Of a stretch of DNA of 64,000 nt, positions 36,337 through 46,721 are shown piece after piece; positions within the stretch are counted from its first letter, which is position 1; every line of letters starts with the position of its first letter. Where the stretch lies: assembly GCF_003696345.1 (NCBI RefSeq), contig NZ_RFLX01000011.1:62001-126000 (forward strand), in the 5' to 3' direction. The DNA is from Teichococcus wenyumeiae (lineage in GTDB: Bacteria; Pseudomonadota; Alphaproteobacteria; Acetobacterales; Acetobacteraceae). A program made the translations under genes and the position numbers. Under the pieces are notes generated by a model. It saw only the letters and a program-made list of their open reading frames with translations. It searched no databases and was not told where the DNA came from.

Positions 36337-38445
36337 CTAATCCGCCATGGCGGTGGCCCGCGCTGCCTCCTCACGCGGCGAGATCAGCGCATCCAGCGCA
36401 ATGCCGCCTTCCTCCCGCACCAGGAATGGATTGATCTCGACACTGGCGATGGAATCCTCATGCGCCACCGCGAATTCTGAAAGGCGGCAAAGCGCCTCCG
36501 CCAAAGCCTGCCGGTCCAGCGGGGGAGAACCACGCCAGCCCTGGAGCAGTCTGGCGCCCCTGACCGCATCGATGAGCGCTTCCGCCCGTACCGGGGTCAG
36601 CGGCGCGGTGGCGAAAGCCACGTCGCTGAACAGTTCCACGGCAACGCCGCCGAGGCCGAACATCACCATCGGCCCGAAGACCGGATCGCGCTGCACGCCG
36701 ATGATGGTTTCCAGGCCGCCGCGAACCATCGGCGCGACCAGCACTCCATCGAGCCTGGCAGAAGGCTTTGCGGAGCGGGCACGGCGCAGCAGTTCGTGGA
36801 AGCCCTCGGTCGCGGCCGCGGCGTCAGCCACGTTAACCAGCACACCGCCGACTTCCGTCTTATGCGGGATGTCAGCGGAGAGGATCTTCATCACCACGGG
36901 AAAGCCCAGTGCCTCGGCGGCCGCCCGCGCTTCCTCGGCACTGGTGCAGACATGCTCTGGCAGGACAGGAATGCCGGCGGCCCGCAGCGCCGCCTTCGCT
37001 GTGGCCTCGTTGCCGGTCTCCAGGCGCAGGGGCGGCGCCGCGGCAACGGGTGGGGCGGCCCTGGCCGCCTGTTGCAGGACGCGGGAGAAGGTAGCGCCAG
37101 CCACCGCCCGCACTGCTCGCGTCGGGTCCTCGAAGACCGGGATGCCGAGTGCCTCCAGCCGCAGGCGGATCTCCTCGATATGCGTCATGACGGCCACGAC
37201 CAGCCGGTCCGGGAAGTTCCTGCGCAGCGCGGCCAGCGATTGTTCCAGCGGCGGGAAACGTTCCAGGTTGCGTCCGAGATGCGCCATATAGGCGATGACC
37301 GTGCCGAGATCGGCGCCGCGCATCATCTCCTGGCTGATGCCCTCGAAGATCTGCAAACCGCCATTCAGCTGCGCGGTGGTATCAATCGGGTTGCGCCCTC
37401 CCGCCACCGGCTGGATCTTGAGGATGGCTTCCATCGCCGGGGCCGGCATCGGCGGCAGCGCCAGCCCGGCCCCGATGCAGGCATCGGCCATCAGGACGCC
37501 GATGCCGCCGGAGAGGGTGAGAATCCCCACATCGCCGGAGGGCGGCCGCAGGCCGATGGCGCAGACATAGGCGATGTCGATCATCTCCTCGATGGAAGCG
37601 GCGCGATAGGCGCCGCATTCCCGGAAGACGGTGTCGATGATCCGGTCCTCGCCGGCCAGCGAGCCGGTATGGGTCGCCGCCGCTGCTGCCCCAGCCTCGG
37701 TGCTGCCGACCTTCATGATGATGACGGGCTTGCCTGCCGCCGCCGCCTTCAGCAACGCGCGGCGCAGCTTGCCGCCGTCGCGGCAGCCTTCCAGGGCGGC
37801 GCAGATGACGGTGGTGCCCGCATCTTCCACCAGATAGTCGATGCAATCCGCGACATCGAGGTCGGCCTCGTTGCCGGTGGCGATGGCACGGCTGATGCCG
37901 AGGCCACGGAAGCTGGCGGCGGCATAGACATGCGAGCCATAGGCGCCGCTCTGGGTCGCCACGCCGATGCGCCCCGGCCCGGGACGCGCGGTGTCCAGCA
38001 GGCTGGAGAAGGTGCCGAAGAAGCCATCCGCCGGGCTGATGCTGCCCAGGGCATTCGGGCCAGTGAAGCGCATGCCGTGGCGGCTGGCGATCCGCGCCAG
38101 CTCTTCCTGCATGGCGATGCCCTCGCCGCCTTCCTCGGCAAAGCCGGAGGACAGGATCTGCACCTGCAGGATGCCCTTCTCGGCGCAGTCCTCCAGCGCC
38201 TTGCCGACCAGCGGCGCCGGCAGCACGATCAGGGCGCTGTCCGGCACCTCCGGCAGGTCCAGCACATTCGGCCAGGATGGATGGCCCTGCACGGGCTTGC
38301 CGCTGAGGTTGATGGGAAAGATGCGGCCGGAATAGCCGAAGCTCGTCAGGTGCCGCAGCACGCGGCCGCCCAGTTTCGCCGGGTCGCCGGAGGCGCCGAC
38401 CACGGCAATGGAACCCGGGCGGAACAGCTTCTCAAGCCTGTGCAC
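36337..38445 (-). CDS. ADP-forming acetate/acyl-CoA synthetase-like protein (second copy)
   Basis: This paralogue of the protein at 5502-7661, 702 residues, has the same domain order: CoA-binding domain (GSIAVVGASGDPAKLGGRVL), ligase domains with phospho-histidine region AAATHTGSLAGEDRI, and a C-terminal ATP-grasp domain (FPVVMKILSADIPHKTEVGGVL). AAGGAG six bases before GTG 38445 fixes the start. It follows the peptide-type binding protein gene by 90 bases on the same strand, so the two are probably co-transcribed. It would make or use an acyl-CoA from the acid liberated or imported; the substrate is unknown. Confidence 0.87.
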   Translation of the reverse strand: MHRLEKLFRPGSIAVVGASGDPAKLGGRVLRHLTSFGYSGRIFPINLSGKPVQGHPSWPNVLDLPEVPDSALIVLPAPLVGKALEDCAEKGILQVQILSSGFAEEGGEGIAMQEELARIASRHGMRFTGPNALGSISPADGFFGTFSSLLDTARPGPGRIGVATQSGAYGSHVYAAASFRGLGISRAIATGNEADLDVADCIDYLVEDAGTTVICAALEGCRDGGKLRRALLKAAAAGKPVIIMKVGSTEAGAAAAATHTGSLAGEDRIIDTVFRECGAYRAASIEEMIDIAYVCAIGLRPPSGDVGILTLSGGIGVLMADACIGAGLALPPMPAPAMEAILKIQPVAGGRNPIDTTAQLNGGLQIFEGISQEMMRGADLGTVIAYMAHLGRNLERFPPLEQSLAALRRNFPDRLVVAVMTHIEEIRLRLEALGIPVFEDPTRAVRAVAGATFSRVLQQAARAAPPVAAAPPLRLETGNEATAKAALRAAGIPVLPEHVCTSAEEARAAAEALGFPVVMKILSADIPHKTEVGGVLVNVADAAAATEGFHELLRRARSAKPSARLDGVLVAPMVRGGLETIIGVQRDPVFGPMVMFGLGGVAVELFSDVAFATAPLTPVRAEALIDAVRGARLLQGWRGSPPLDRQALAEALCRLSEFAVAHEDSIASVEINPFLVREEGGIALDALISPREEAARATAMAD

Positions 38446-38535
38446 CAGTGATCTCCTTGAGGCGTGACAGACGGCCGGCATCCAGGCCGGCCACGAAATC
38501 CATGCTTCAGCGGCAGGCGAGCCGCTTCCGCGGCA

Positions 38536-40134
38536 TCAAGGGCGCGCCGGGCGCACGCCGTTGGGGTCGTTGCGCTCGTCCACGCGCGCCTCGTAGGTCA
38601 GGCCGGCGCGCATCGCCCAGAGGGCCTTCTGGATGTAGAGCGGCACGACTGCGCCATCCTTGATGACGATGCGGCTGGCTTCCTGCAGCAGCGCCTCGCG
38701 CTTCGCGTCGTCGAGTTCCACCTCGGCTTCCTCCAGCGTCCGGTCCATGGCCGGGTTGGAGTACTGGATACGGTTGGCCGCCCCGCGCCCCCTGGCGGCA
38801 TCGACGGTGCTGAAGACGGAACTCAACAGCACCGAGACCTCGCCGGTGGAATTGCCCCAGCTCAGCAGGGCCGCCGGCATCTCGCGCCGTGTCGCGCGGC
38901 CGATGAAGGTGGCATAGGGCTGCGCTTCCACCGTGGTGCGCACGCCGATGCGCGTCCACATCTGCCCGACCGCCTGCACCACCCGGGCATCGTTCATATA
39001 GCGGTCGTTGGAACCTGCCAGGGTGATCTGGAAGCCCTGGGGATAGCCGGCCTCGGCCAGCAGCCGCTTTGCAGCCTCTGGCTCGGGGGCGGGCACGGGA
39101 AGGTCGGGAATATAGCTGTAGCTGCCAGGGGGCATGAATTGCCCGGTGGGCACGGCCATGTCCTGCATCACCCTTCCCACCAGCGTCGGCCGGTCGATGG
39201 CCAGCGAGAGCGCCCGGCGCACCCGCGGGTCCGCCAGCGGGTTGCGCTCCATCGGCGCCCCGGCATTGTCGGTCAGCAGCGGCACCTTGCCGGCGCGCGT
39301 GGCATCCAGGGTGATGTACATGCTGCGCAGGCTGGTGGTTTCCGCCACGCGGAAGCGTTCGTCCTTGCGGATGCGCTCCATGTCACCGGTCGGGATCTGG
39401 TCGATGAAATCGACATCGCCCGCCATCAGCGCCGCCATGCGCGCGCCGCTGTTGGTGATGAAGCGGTAGTTCACCTGCGCCCAGTGAGAAGCCTCGCCCC
39501 AGTAGTTGCCGTTCCGCGCAACTACGATGCGGTCGCCCGGTGTATAGGAGACCAGCCGGAAGGGGCCGGTGCCGATGGCCAGCTTGCCATTGTTGAAGTC
39601 GGCCGTGGCGGCATTGGCGTGCACCTGCCGGCTCAGCATCATCACCTGGCTGAAATAGATTGGCAGCAGCGGGTTCGGGCCACTGGTGCGCAGGCGGATG
39701 GTGTGCTCATCCACCACTTCCACGCCGCGCACCGGGCGAACATGGGTGTTGAAGGAAGCGCCCGGCCCGCTGATCTGCGGAATACGCTCCAGCGTGAAGG
39801 CCACGTCATCGGCGGTGAAGGGGGCGCCGTTGTGGAACTTCACGCCAGGGCGCAGCTTGAATTCCCAGCCGTCGCTGCCCAGCGGCTTCCAGCTCTCGGC
39901 CAGCCCCGGCCGCATCCGCGCCTGCGCATCGCTGACGATCAGCGTGTCGAACAGCATCTGCGACACTTCGCTGTTGGAGCGGAGCTGATGGTAATGCGGG
40001 TCGAGGGAAGACACGGGCGAGCCCACGCCCATCGTCAATGTCTGCGCCGCCGCGCCGGCCGGCAGGGCCAGGGTCGCGAGCAACAGGCAACATGCTTGGC
40101 GGGCCTGGCCTTTCGGCCAATCCTGACGTGGCAT
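38536..40134 (-). CDS. ABC transporter substrate-binding protein, SBP_bac_5 (peptide/nickel) family
   Basis: This periplasmic binding protein of 532 residues has a signal peptide (ACCLLLATLALPAGAAAQ) and family-5 blocks SLDPHYHQLRSNSEVSQMLFDTL, GWEFKLRPGVKFHNGAPFTADDV and GTGPFRLVSYTPGDRIVV. ATG 40134 has GGAGG nine bases upstream; ATG 40143 abuts the GGAGG and is unlikely. No permease or ATPase gene is next to it on this strand, although a full oligopeptide-type importer begins 1.3 kb away on the other strand. It may supply an alternative receptor for that importer. It is divergent from a tctC-like gene across a TetR-type operator. Confidence 0.9.
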   Translation of the reverse strand: MPRQDWPKGQARQACCLLLATLALPAGAAAQTLTMGVGSPVSSLDPHYHQLRSNSEVSQMLFDTLIVSDAQARMRPGLAESWKPLGSDGWEFKLRPGVKFHNGAPFTADDVAFTLERIPQISGPGASFNTHVRPVRGVEVVDEHTIRLRTSGPNPLLPIYFSQVMMLSRQVHANAATADFNNGKLAIGTGPFRLVSYTPGDRIVVARNGNYWGEASHWAQVNYRFITNSGARMAALMAGDVDFIDQIPTGDMERIRKDERFRVAETTSLRSMYITLDATRAGKVPLLTDNAGAPMERNPLADPRVRRALSLAIDRPTLVGRVMQDMAVPTGQFMPPGSYSYIPDLPVPAPEPEAAKRLLAEAGYPQGFQITLAGSNDRYMNDARVVQAVGQMWTRIGVRTTVEAQPYATFIGRATRREMPAALLSWGNSTGEVSVLLSSVFSTVDAARGRGAANRIQYSNPAMDRTLEEAEVELDDAKREALLQEASRIVIKDGAVVPLYIQKALWAMRAGLTYEARVDERNDPNGVRPARP

Positions 40135-40188
40135 TGGAAGCATCCTCCAGCGGCACCCTTCAAGGCACTCTCTCTGCGATGGCCGACT

Positions 40189-40204
40189 GACCGATCGTTC
40201 GGTC
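40189..40204. promoter_or_regulatory. perfect TetR-type operator in a divergent promoter
   Basis: GACCGA-TCGT-TCGGTC is a perfect 6-4-6 palindrome placed between the divergent binding-protein and tctC-like genes. Its core ACCGAxCGxTCGGT resembles operators of the AcrR/NemR group of TetR repressors. No TetR gene is present anywhere in the window, so the regulator must be encoded elsewhere. Confidence 0.5.
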
Positions 40205-40354
40205 CCAGCCTAGGATGCTTCCGCCCGCCGCTGCAAGGCGCCGGGGCCGCTTTCCGTTGCACCCCTGAAAGGAGGGGCGGTATCGTTCCGGCCATCAACG
40301 GCTCCAAGAGCCGGGACAAGGCCGGATCACACGGCCAAAGAAGGAGGAATTGCC

Positions 40355-40414
40355 ATGACCATGCCGAAGACATGGCGTCTAGGATCGTGCCTGCTTCAGG
40401 AAGATCGCCGATGA
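40355..40414 (+). CDS. 19-codon leader ORF coupled to the tctC-like gene
   Basis: The best ribosome site of the region, AAGGAGGAA (40341-40349), serves ATG 40355, which opens MTMPKTWRLGSCLLQEDRR and then stops. The stop TGA (40412-40414) overlaps the ATG (40411) of the tctC-like gene as ATGA. The peptide does not look like a signal peptide. The arrangement suggests that translation of the leader delivers ribosomes to the downstream gene, which has no good site of its own. Alternatively an indel has separated the gene from its original start, or ATG 40372 in the tctC frame is used. Confidence 0.5.
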   Translation: MTMPKTWRLGSCLLQEDRR

Positions 40415-41397
40415 GCGGCGGCATTTCGCGCCGCTTGGCCATGGCAGGAGCGGCTGGCATGGCTGCCGCATGGCGCATAAGTCCTGTGCAGGCTCAGTCT
40501 TACCCGGCGCGCTCCATCCGCATGATCGTGCCATTCGTGCCCGGCGGCGGCGCCGATGCCACAGCGCGCTTCGTCGCGGCGCCACTGGGGGTGGAACTGG
40601 GGCAGTCCGTGGTCATCGAGAACCGGGGCGGCGCCGGGGGCGCCATCGGCACGGCCGCTGTGGCGCAGGCGCCGGCCGATGGCTACACGCTGCTCTACGG
40701 CACACCGGGGCCGCTGATCACCAATCCCATCCTGATGCCCTCCCTGCCCTATGACGCGGCCGCCGACTTCGCGCCGGTCAGCCTGCTGACCCAGGGCGCC
40801 TACCTGATGGCCGTCAACAAGGATGTGCCGGCGCGGACGGTGGCGGAGGTGGTCGCGCTGGCCAGGTCCAGGCCGGGACAGCTGTCCTATGCCAGCTCCG
40901 GCATCGGCGCGGGGAGCCATCTGGCGGGGGAGCTGCTCTGCATGGAGGCGGGCCTGCGCATGACGCATGTACCCTACCGCGGCACAGGCTTGGCCGTGCA
41001 GGATGTGGCCAGCGGCCGAGTCACCATGTCCATCGATACTTACGGGGCGATGATCCCGCTGATCCAGGCAGGCAATCTGCGCCCCATCGCGGTGACCAGC
41101 GCGACGCGGATGCCGGACCTGCCGGAGATCCCGACCATCGCGGAAACACTGCCGGGCTTCGAGGTGACGGTGGTGAACTACATCTGCGTCCGCAGCGGCA
41201 CGCCCCGGCCGATCATCGATCGGCTCAATACCGCGCTGGTCAAGGTTCTCGCAGATGCTGGGCTCAAGGAAGCCATGCGGCTGGCTGGTAGCAGCCCACC
41301 GGTTTCGAGCACACCGGAGGAGCTTGGGGAGATCCTGCGCTCGGAATCCGCCAAGTGGCGCAGGGTGATCGATAAGGCCGGCATCCGGCTCGAATAG
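40411..41397 (+). CDS. Bug/TctC-family periplasmic solute-binding protein (orphan)
   Basis: This 328-residue tripartite tricarboxylate transporter receptor has a signal peptide with a short arginine-containing head (SGGISRRLAMAGAAGMAAAW, cleavage near VQAQ-SY). The family blocks YPARSIRMIVPFVPGGGADATAR, VVIENRGGAGGAIG and YASSGIGAGSHLAGELL are complete. No membrane subunits are adjacent. It is divergent from the peptide-type binding protein and precedes the gsiABCD-like importer by 79 bases. The start is ambiguous (see the leader ORF); ATG 40411 gives the most usual signal-peptide length. The ligand is unknown. Confidence 0.88.
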   Translation: MSGGISRRLAMAGAAGMAAAWRISPVQAQSYPARSIRMIVPFVPGGGADATARFVAAPLGVELGQSVVIENRGGAGGAIGTAAVAQAPADGYTLLYGTPGPLITNPILMPSLPYDAAADFAPVSLLTQGAYLMAVNKDVPARTVAEVVALARSRPGQLSYASSGIGAGSHLAGELLCMEAGLRMTHVPYRGTGLAVQDVASGRVTMSIDTYGAMIPLIQAGNLRPIAVTSATRMPDLPEIPTIAETLPGFEVTVVNYICVRSGTPRPIIDRLNTALVKVLADAGLKEAMRLAGSSPPVSSTPEELGEILRSESAKWRRVIDKAGIRLE

Positions 41398-41476
41398 AAC
41401 CGGATCAGTCAAGGTATTTGTCGCCGGGTGGCAGTTGGATCTATAGGCGCCCCACTTCAGGGGACGAGTTCAACCA

Positions 41477-43309
41477 GTGTCACTATCCTCCGCCGCCAAC
41501 CCGACGCTCCTCCGCATCTCCGGCCTCACGGTGCGCTTCGGCGATTTCACCGCGGTGGAGAGCCTGGACCTCGCGGTGGCGCCTGGGGAAACCGTGGCGC
41601 TGGTGGGGGAAAGCGGCTCCGGCAAATCCGTGACCTCCCTGGCGGTGACACGGCTGCTCGACCATGCCGGCGGGCGGATCGTGTCCGGGCAAATCACCTT
41701 CCAGGACCGGGAAGGGCGCCAGCGAGAGCTGACCACCGAGGCGCCGGAAGCCATGCGGCGCCTGCGCGGCCCGGAGATCGCCATGATCTTCCAGGAACCC
41801 ATGACCAGCCTGAACCCGGTGCTCAAGGTTGGCGAGCAGATCACTGAGGCCATCCGGCTGCACCAGGGGATGGATGGCGCCGCCGCCCTGGCCGAGGCCA
41901 GGCGGCTGCTGGAGAAGGTCCGCATCCCTGAGGCGGCGCGGCAACTTGAGCGCTACCCTTTCCAGATGTCAGGCGGCATGCGCCAGCGCGTGATGATTGC
42001 CATGGCGCTTTCCTGCCGCCCGCGCCTGCTGATCGCGGATGAGCCGACCACGGCGCTGGACGTGACGGTGCAGGCACAGGTGTTGCGGCTGATCCGCTCG
42101 CTGCAGCAGGAAACCGGCCTGGGCATGATCTTCATCACCCATGACATGGGCGTGGTGGCCGAGATCGCGGACCGTGTGGTGGTGATGCGCCGCGGCAGGA
42201 AGGTGGAGGAAGGCGAGGTCAACCGCATCTTCGCCGCGCCGCAGCACCCCTATACCAAGCGGCTGCTGGCCGCGGTGCCGGTGCTGGGCAGCCTGGCCGA
42301 CCAGCCGCTGCCCGTCCCCTTCCCCATGCCGGACGCGCCGCCGCCGCAGCCGCTGGACACCGTGCGGCCCGAGGCTGAGCCGGTGCTGGAGCTGCGCGGG
42401 CTGACCACCCGCTTCGATGTGCGGCGGGGCTGGCTCGGGCGCGTCGTGGGGCGCATCCATGCCGCGGAGCAGGTCAGCTTCAGCATCCGTCCAGGCGAAA
42501 CCCTGGCGGTGGTGGGTGAATCCGGCTGCGGCAAGTCCACCACGGGCCGCTCCATCATCCGTCTGGAACAGCCGCAGTCCGGCGAGATCCGCTTCGCCGG
42601 AGAGGATGTAACGGTGCTGGACCGGCAGAAGGAAGCCCGGCTGCGCCGTGGGGTGCAGTTCATCTTCCAGGACCCCTTTGCCTCGCTGGACCCGCGCCTG
42701 ACCGTCGGCTTCTCGGTGGCAGAGCCGATCCTGACGCATAACCTGCTGCAGGGCCGCGCGGTGCAGGACCGGGTGGCGCAGCTGCTGACCCAGGTGGGCC
42801 TGGGCCCCGAGCATGCCCGGCGCTACCCGCATGAACTTTCCGGCGGCCAGCGCCAGCGTGTCTGTATCGCCCGCGCCCTGGCTTCCGAGCCGCGCCTGAT
42901 CATCGCCGACGAAGCCGTGGCGGCGCTGGATGTCTCCATCCGCGCCCAGGTCGTGAACCTGATGATGCGGCTGCAGCAGGAGATGGGTCTGGCTTATCTC
43001 TTCATCTCACACGATATGGCGGTGGTGGAGCGCATCAGCCACCGGGTTGCGGTCATGTACCTGGGCCAGGTGGTGGAGATCGGGCCGCGCCAGGCTGTCA
43101 TGAACGACCCGCAGCATCCCTATACCAAGCGGTTGCTGGCGGCCGTGCCAGTGCCTGACCCCGCCCGGCGCGGCCATGACCGTGGCCTGGACGACAGCGA
43201 GGTGCCAAGCCCGCTGCGCCGGCCGGACGACATGCCGGAAGTGGCGCCCCTGGTGCCCGTCGGCCCTGACCATTACGTCGCGCGGCACCGTATCGGCGGC
43301 TTGTATTGA
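41477..43309 (+). CDS. gsiA: glutathione/oligopeptide ABC importer, fused double ATPase (GsiA-like)
   Basis: This 610-residue protein contains two complete ABC ATPase domains. Domain 1 has Walker A at about 44-51 (GESGSGKS), signature MSGGMRQRV and Walker [13 protein letters not shown]. Domain 2 has GESGCGKS, signature LSGGQRQRV and [12 protein letters not shown]. Each is followed by the oligopeptide-type C-terminal extension with [12 protein letters not shown]. This fused form is what GsiA and similar DppD-DppF fusions show. The GTG start at 41477 has only a weak ribosome site. It is the first gene of the importer operon gsiA-gsiB-gsiC-gsiD-dppA, powering the two permeases. Confidence 0.9.
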   Translation: MSLSSAANPTLLRISGLTVRFGDFTAVESLDLAVAPGETVALVGESGSGKSVTSLAVTRLLDHAGGRIVSGQITFQDREGRQRELTTEAPEAMRRLRGPEIAMIFQEPMTSLNPVLKVGEQITEAIRLHQGMDGAAALAEARRLLEKVRIPEAARQLERYPFQMSGGMRQRVMIAMALSCRPRLLIADEPTTALDVTVQAQVLRLIRSLQQETGLGMIFITHDMGVVAEIADRVVVMRRGRKVEEGEVNRIFAAPQHPYTKRLLAAVPVLGSLADQPLPVPFPMPDAPPPQPLDTVRPEAEPVLELRGLTTRFDVRRGWLGRVVGRIHAAEQVSFSIRPGETLAVVGESGCGKSTTGRSIIRLEQPQSGEIRFAGEDVTVLDRQKEARLRRGVQFIFQDPFASLDPRLTVGFSVAEPILTHNLLQGRAVQDRVAQLLTQVGLGPEHARRYPHELSGGQRQRVCIARALASEPRLIIADEAVAALDVSIRAQVVNLMMRLQQEMGLAYLFISHDMAVVERISHRVAVMYLGQVVEIGPRQAVMNDPQHPYTKRLLAAVPVPDPARRGHDRGLDDSEVPSPLRRPDDMPEVAPLVPVGPDHYVARHRIGGLY

Positions 43310-43323
43310 ACTAGGAGGACCCT

Positions 43324-44883
43324 GTGACTCATTCTCCCTCTCTTCCCCGTCGTAGCCTGATTGCGGCGCTGGGCGTCACCGCCGCCCTGCCCTGGCTGGG
43401 GCATGTGACGCCTGCCCTGGCCGCCGCCAACGACCTGACCGTCGGCGTGCCGGACAACCTGACCGGGCTGGACCCAGCGGATGTCAACGACACCCTCTCG
43501 CAATCCGCCTGCCGGCTGATCTTCCAGGGCCTCTACGGCTTCGATCCCGACATGAAGCTCGTGCCCGTGCTGGCCGAGAGCTACGAGGCGGATGAGACGG
43601 CCAAGGTCTTCACCTTCAAGCTGCGCCAGGGCGTCACCTTCCACGACGGCACGCCCTTCAATGCCGAGGCCGTGAAGGTGAACTTTGAGCGTGTCGCCAA
43701 CCCCGACAACCGCCTGAAGCGGCAGAGCCTGCTGGCCATGCTCGACCGCGTCGAGGTGGTGGACCCGCAGACCGCGCGCGTTCACCTGAAGGAGCCCTTC
43801 GGCGCCTTCGTGAACACCATCGCCCACCCTGCCGGCATGATGCTGAGCCCGAAGGCGATCGCCCAGTTCGGCAAGGAGATCAACCGCAACCCTGTCGGCA
43901 CCGGCCCCTTCACCTTCGTCTCCTGGAACGCCGATACGCTGCGGACCAAGAAGAACGAGAAGTACTGGCGCCAGGGCCTGCCCAAGGTGCAGAGCGTGAC
44001 CTTCCGCTCGGTGCCCGAGAACGGCGCGCGGATCGCCATGCTGCAGGCCGGCGAGGCACAGTTCATCTACCCGCTGCCGACCGAGATGGCGCCGGTGGTG
44101 CAGCGCAGCCCGAATGTCGAGATCGTGGACAAGCCCTCGATCATCGCCCGCTACGTCTCGATGAACTGCATGCAGAAGCCGTTCAACGACGTGCGCGTGC
44201 GCCAGGCGCTGAACCATGCGGTGAACAAGGAAGCCTACGCCAAGATCGTCTACAACGGCTTTGCCGGCCCGCTGGACGCGCCCATCCCGCCCAAGTTGGG
44301 CTTCTACAGCAAGCAGGACCCCTACCCCTACGACGTCGCGAAGGCCAAGAAGCTGCTGGCCGAGGCCGGCTACCCGAATGGCTTCGAGACGGAGATGTGG
44401 GCCAACAACAACACGCTCTCCCAGCGCGGCATGCAGTTCATGCAGCAGCAGCTGGCGGCCGTGGGCGTGAAGGTCACCGTTCTGCCGATGGAATCGGGCG
44501 TGCTGAACGACCGCATCTGGTCCGTGCAGAAGCCGGAAGACGCACAGCTCAAGATGTATTACGGCGGCTGGTCCTCCTCCACCGGCGATGCCGACTGGGG
44601 CCTGCGTCCGCTGCTGTGGGGCCAGGGCTTCCCGCCCAAGCTCTACAACACCGCCTATTACAGCAACCCCGAGGTGGACAAGGCGCTGGAAGCCGCCATC
44701 GCGACGGCCGACCCGGCCAAGCGCGAGGAATTCTACAAGCAGGCCCAGGCGCTGATCTGGAAGGACGCGCCCTGGATCTTCCTGGGCGTGGAGAACGTGC
44801 TTTCGGCGCAGAGCAAGCGGCTGAGCGGGATGTACCGCATCCCTGACGGCGGGTTGCTCATCGAGGAAGCGGCGCTCTCCTGA
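43324..44883 (+). CDS. gsiB: glutathione/peptide-binding protein (GsiB-like)
   Basis: This 519-residue periplasmic binding protein of family 5 has a signal peptide ([25 protein letters not shown]). Its sequence closely follows Escherichia coli GsiB as I remember it: [64 protein letters not shown] and a conserved [11 protein letters not shown] segment. AGGAGG lies six bases before the GTG start. It is encoded between the ATPase and the permeases, overlapping the first permease start by one base. The ligand may be glutathione or, given the D-aminopeptidase at the end of the operon, a D-amino-acid-containing peptide. Confidence 0.9.
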   Translation: MTHSPSLPRRSLIAALGVTAALPWLGHVTPALAAANDLTVGVPDNLTGLDPADVNDTLSQSACRLIFQGLYGFDPDMKLVPVLAESYEADETAKVFTFKLRQGVTFHDGTPFNAEAVKVNFERVANPDNRLKRQSLLAMLDRVEVVDPQTARVHLKEPFGAFVNTIAHPAGMMLSPKAIAQFGKEINRNPVGTGPFTFVSWNADTLRTKKNEKYWRQGLPKVQSVTFRSVPENGARIAMLQAGEAQFIYPLPTEMAPVVQRSPNVEIVDKPSIIARYVSMNCMQKPFNDVRVRQALNHAVNKEAYAKIVYNGFAGPLDAPIPPKLGFYSKQDPYPYDVAKAKKLLAEAGYPNGFETEMWANNNTLSQRGMQFMQQQLAAVGVKVTVLPMESGVLNDRIWSVQKPEDAQLKMYYGGWSSSTGDADWGLRPLLWGQGFPPKLYNTAYYSNPEVDKALEAAIATADPAKREEFYKQAQALIWKDAPWIFLGVENVLSAQSKRLSGMYRIPDGGLLIEEAALS

Positions 44884-45803
44884 TGCTCGGCTACGCCCTG
44901 CGCCGACTGGCCGGCGCCGTACCCGTCCTGGTTGCGGTGTCGATCTTTGTGTTTGCCTTTGTCCGCCTGCTGCCGGGCGACCCGGCGCGCCTGGTGGCCG
45001 GGCCGGACGCGACGGCGCAGGACGTGGCACTGGTGCGTGAGGAGATGGGCCTGGACCGCCCGATCTGGGAGCAGTACCTGCGCTATGTCGGCCAGACGCT
45101 CCAGGGCGATCTCGGCCGCTCCACCAAGACCAAGCTTCCGGTGGCCGAGGAAATCGGCCAGCGCTTCATGCCGACTTTCTGGCTGACGGTGGTGGCCATG
45201 GTCTGGGCCACGGCGATCGGCGTGCTGATCGGCGTGATCTCGGGCGTGAAGCGCGGCAAGTGGCAGGACAGGCTCGGCATGGTCTTCGCCGTGTCGGGCA
45301 TCTCCTTCCCCTCCTTCTGGATGGGGCTTCTGCTGATCAACGTCTTCTCGGTACGGCTGGGCTGGCTGCCGACCGGTGGCTACACCGACTGGAAGAGCCT
45401 GATCCTGCCCTCCTTCACCCTGGGCACCACGGTGGCCGCCATCCTGGCGCGCTTCTCCCGCTCCGCCTTCGTCGAGGTGTCACAGGAGGATTACGTGCGC
45501 ACCGCCCGCATGAAGGGAGTGCCGGAGCGGCGGGTGGTCTGGCACCACACGCTGCGCAACGCGCTGATCCCGGTCATCACCATGACGGGGCTGGAATTCG
45601 GCTCGCTGCTGGGCGGCGCTATCGTGATCGAGACGGTTTTCGCCTGGCCGGGCCTTGGGCGGCTGCTGATCGACAGCGTCTCCTACCGCGACTACCCCGT
45701 GATCCAGGCGCTGATCCTGCTCTTCGCGCTTGAGTTCGTGATCATCAACATCGTCGTGGACCAGCTCTACGCCGTCGTGAACCCGGAGATCCGTCTGCGA
45801 TGA
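44883..45803 (+). CDS. gsiC: peptide ABC transporter permease (GsiC/DppB-like)
   Basis: This 306-residue inner membrane permease has six hydrophobic segments, the N-terminal [30 protein letters not shown] block of DppB/GsiC proteins, and the EAA-type loop ([27 protein letters not shown]). ATG 44883 overlaps the previous stop (TGATG) and the next gene starts at ATGA of its own stop. It forms the heterodimeric channel with GsiD and couples to the double ATPase. Confidence 0.92.
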   Translation: MLGYALRRLAGAVPVLVAVSIFVFAFVRLLPGDPARLVAGPDATAQDVALVREEMGLDRPIWEQYLRYVGQTLQGDLGRSTKTKLPVAEEIGQRFMPTFWLTVVAMVWATAIGVLIGVISGVKRGKWQDRLGMVFAVSGISFPSFWMGLLLINVFSVRLGWLPTGGYTDWKSLILPSFTLGTTVAAILARFSRSAFVEVSQEDYVRTARMKGVPERRVVWHHTLRNALIPVITMTGLEFGSLLGGAIVIETVFAWPGLGRLLIDSVSYRDYPVIQALILLFALEFVIINIVVDQLYAVVNPEIRLR

Positions 45804-46711
45804 TCGACGCCCGCATCGACGACATCACCGAGGCGGATCTCGACAGCGGCACCTCGGTGCCGCTGGAGATCCGCTCCCCCCTGGCCGAATTCTGGCGCCG
45901 GCTGCTGCGCCAGCGGGTTGCGCTGGTGGCCGGGCTGCTGATCCTGGTGGTGATCGTGGCGGCTGTCGCGGCCCCCTGGATCGCGCCTTTCGACCCGGCG
46001 GAGCCCGACTACGAGAATGTCCTCGCCGGCCCCTCTGCCCTGCACTGGGCGGGGACCGATGCCTATGGCCGCGACATCTTCAGCCGCATCATCTGGGGCG
46101 CCCGCATCTCCATCTCGGTCGGCTTCCTGTCCGTGGCGCTGGGCGGCGTGCTGGGCGTGACCCTGGGCCTGGTCAGCGGCTATTTCGGCGGCTGGGTGGA
46201 CAACCTGGTCATGCGGCTCTGCGACGTGATGCTGGCCTTCCCCGGCATCCTGCTGGCCATCGCCGTGGTGGCGCTGCTGGGGCCGGGCGTGGCGAACGTG
46301 ATCTATGCCGTCGCGGTCTTCAGCATCCCGATCTATGCCCGCGTGGTGCGCGGCAGCACCCTCGCGGTGAAGCAGACGCTCTATGTGCAGGCGGCGCGCA
46401 GCATTGGCGTGAAGGGGCTGAAGCTGGTGCTGCGGCATATCCTGCCCGGCACGCTGCCCGGCATCATCGTCACCACCTCGCTGCGCATGGGCACGGCGAT
46501 CCTGGTGGCGGCGGGCCTGAGCTTCCTCGGCCTCGGCGCGCAGCCACCCTCCCCCGAATGGGGCGCCATGCTGGCGGATGGGCGTTCCTATTTGGGCGTG
46601 GCGGACCACCTGACCTTCTTCCCCGGCCTGGCGATCTTCCTGATCGTGCTGGCTTTCAACCTGTTGGGCGATGGGCTGCGCGACGCGCTGGACCAGAAGC
46701 TGCGCCCCTGA
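45800..46711 (+). CDS. gsiD: peptide ABC transporter permease (GsiD/DppC-like)
   Basis: This 303-residue permease of the DppC/GsiD type has an N-terminal cytoplasmic extension, then six hydrophobic segments. Hallmarks are [28 protein letters not shown] and the EAA-type loop [26 protein letters not shown] 45800 overlaps the gsiC stop (ATGA). It ends ten bases before dppA. Confidence 0.92.
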   Translation: MIDARIDDITEADLDSGTSVPLEIRSPLAEFWRRLLRQRVALVAGLLILVVIVAAVAAPWIAPFDPAEPDYENVLAGPSALHWAGTDAYGRDIFSRIIWGARISISVGFLSVALGGVLGVTLGLVSGYFGGWVDNLVMRLCDVMLAFPGILLAIAVVALLGPGVANVIYAVAVFSIPIYARVVRGSTLAVKQTLYVQAARSIGVKGLKLVLRHILPGTLPGIIVTTSLRMGTAILVAAGLSFLGLGAQPPSPEWGAMLADGRSYLGVADHLTFFPGLAIFLIVLAFNLLGDGLRDALDQKLRP

Positions 46712-46721
46712 GGCACCGGTC

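Noticed and set aside
38464-41397. Very long plus-strand open frame of 977 codons
   Set aside because: Only the last third encodes the TctC-like protein; the rest is antisense to the binding-protein gene and has arginine/histidine/glycine-rich, family-free sequence typical of GC-rich shadow frames.
41477-43309. Two adjacent genes (dppD and dppF) with a frameshift
   Set aside because: A single continuous frame with both ATPase domains is the normal state for GsiA-like fusions.
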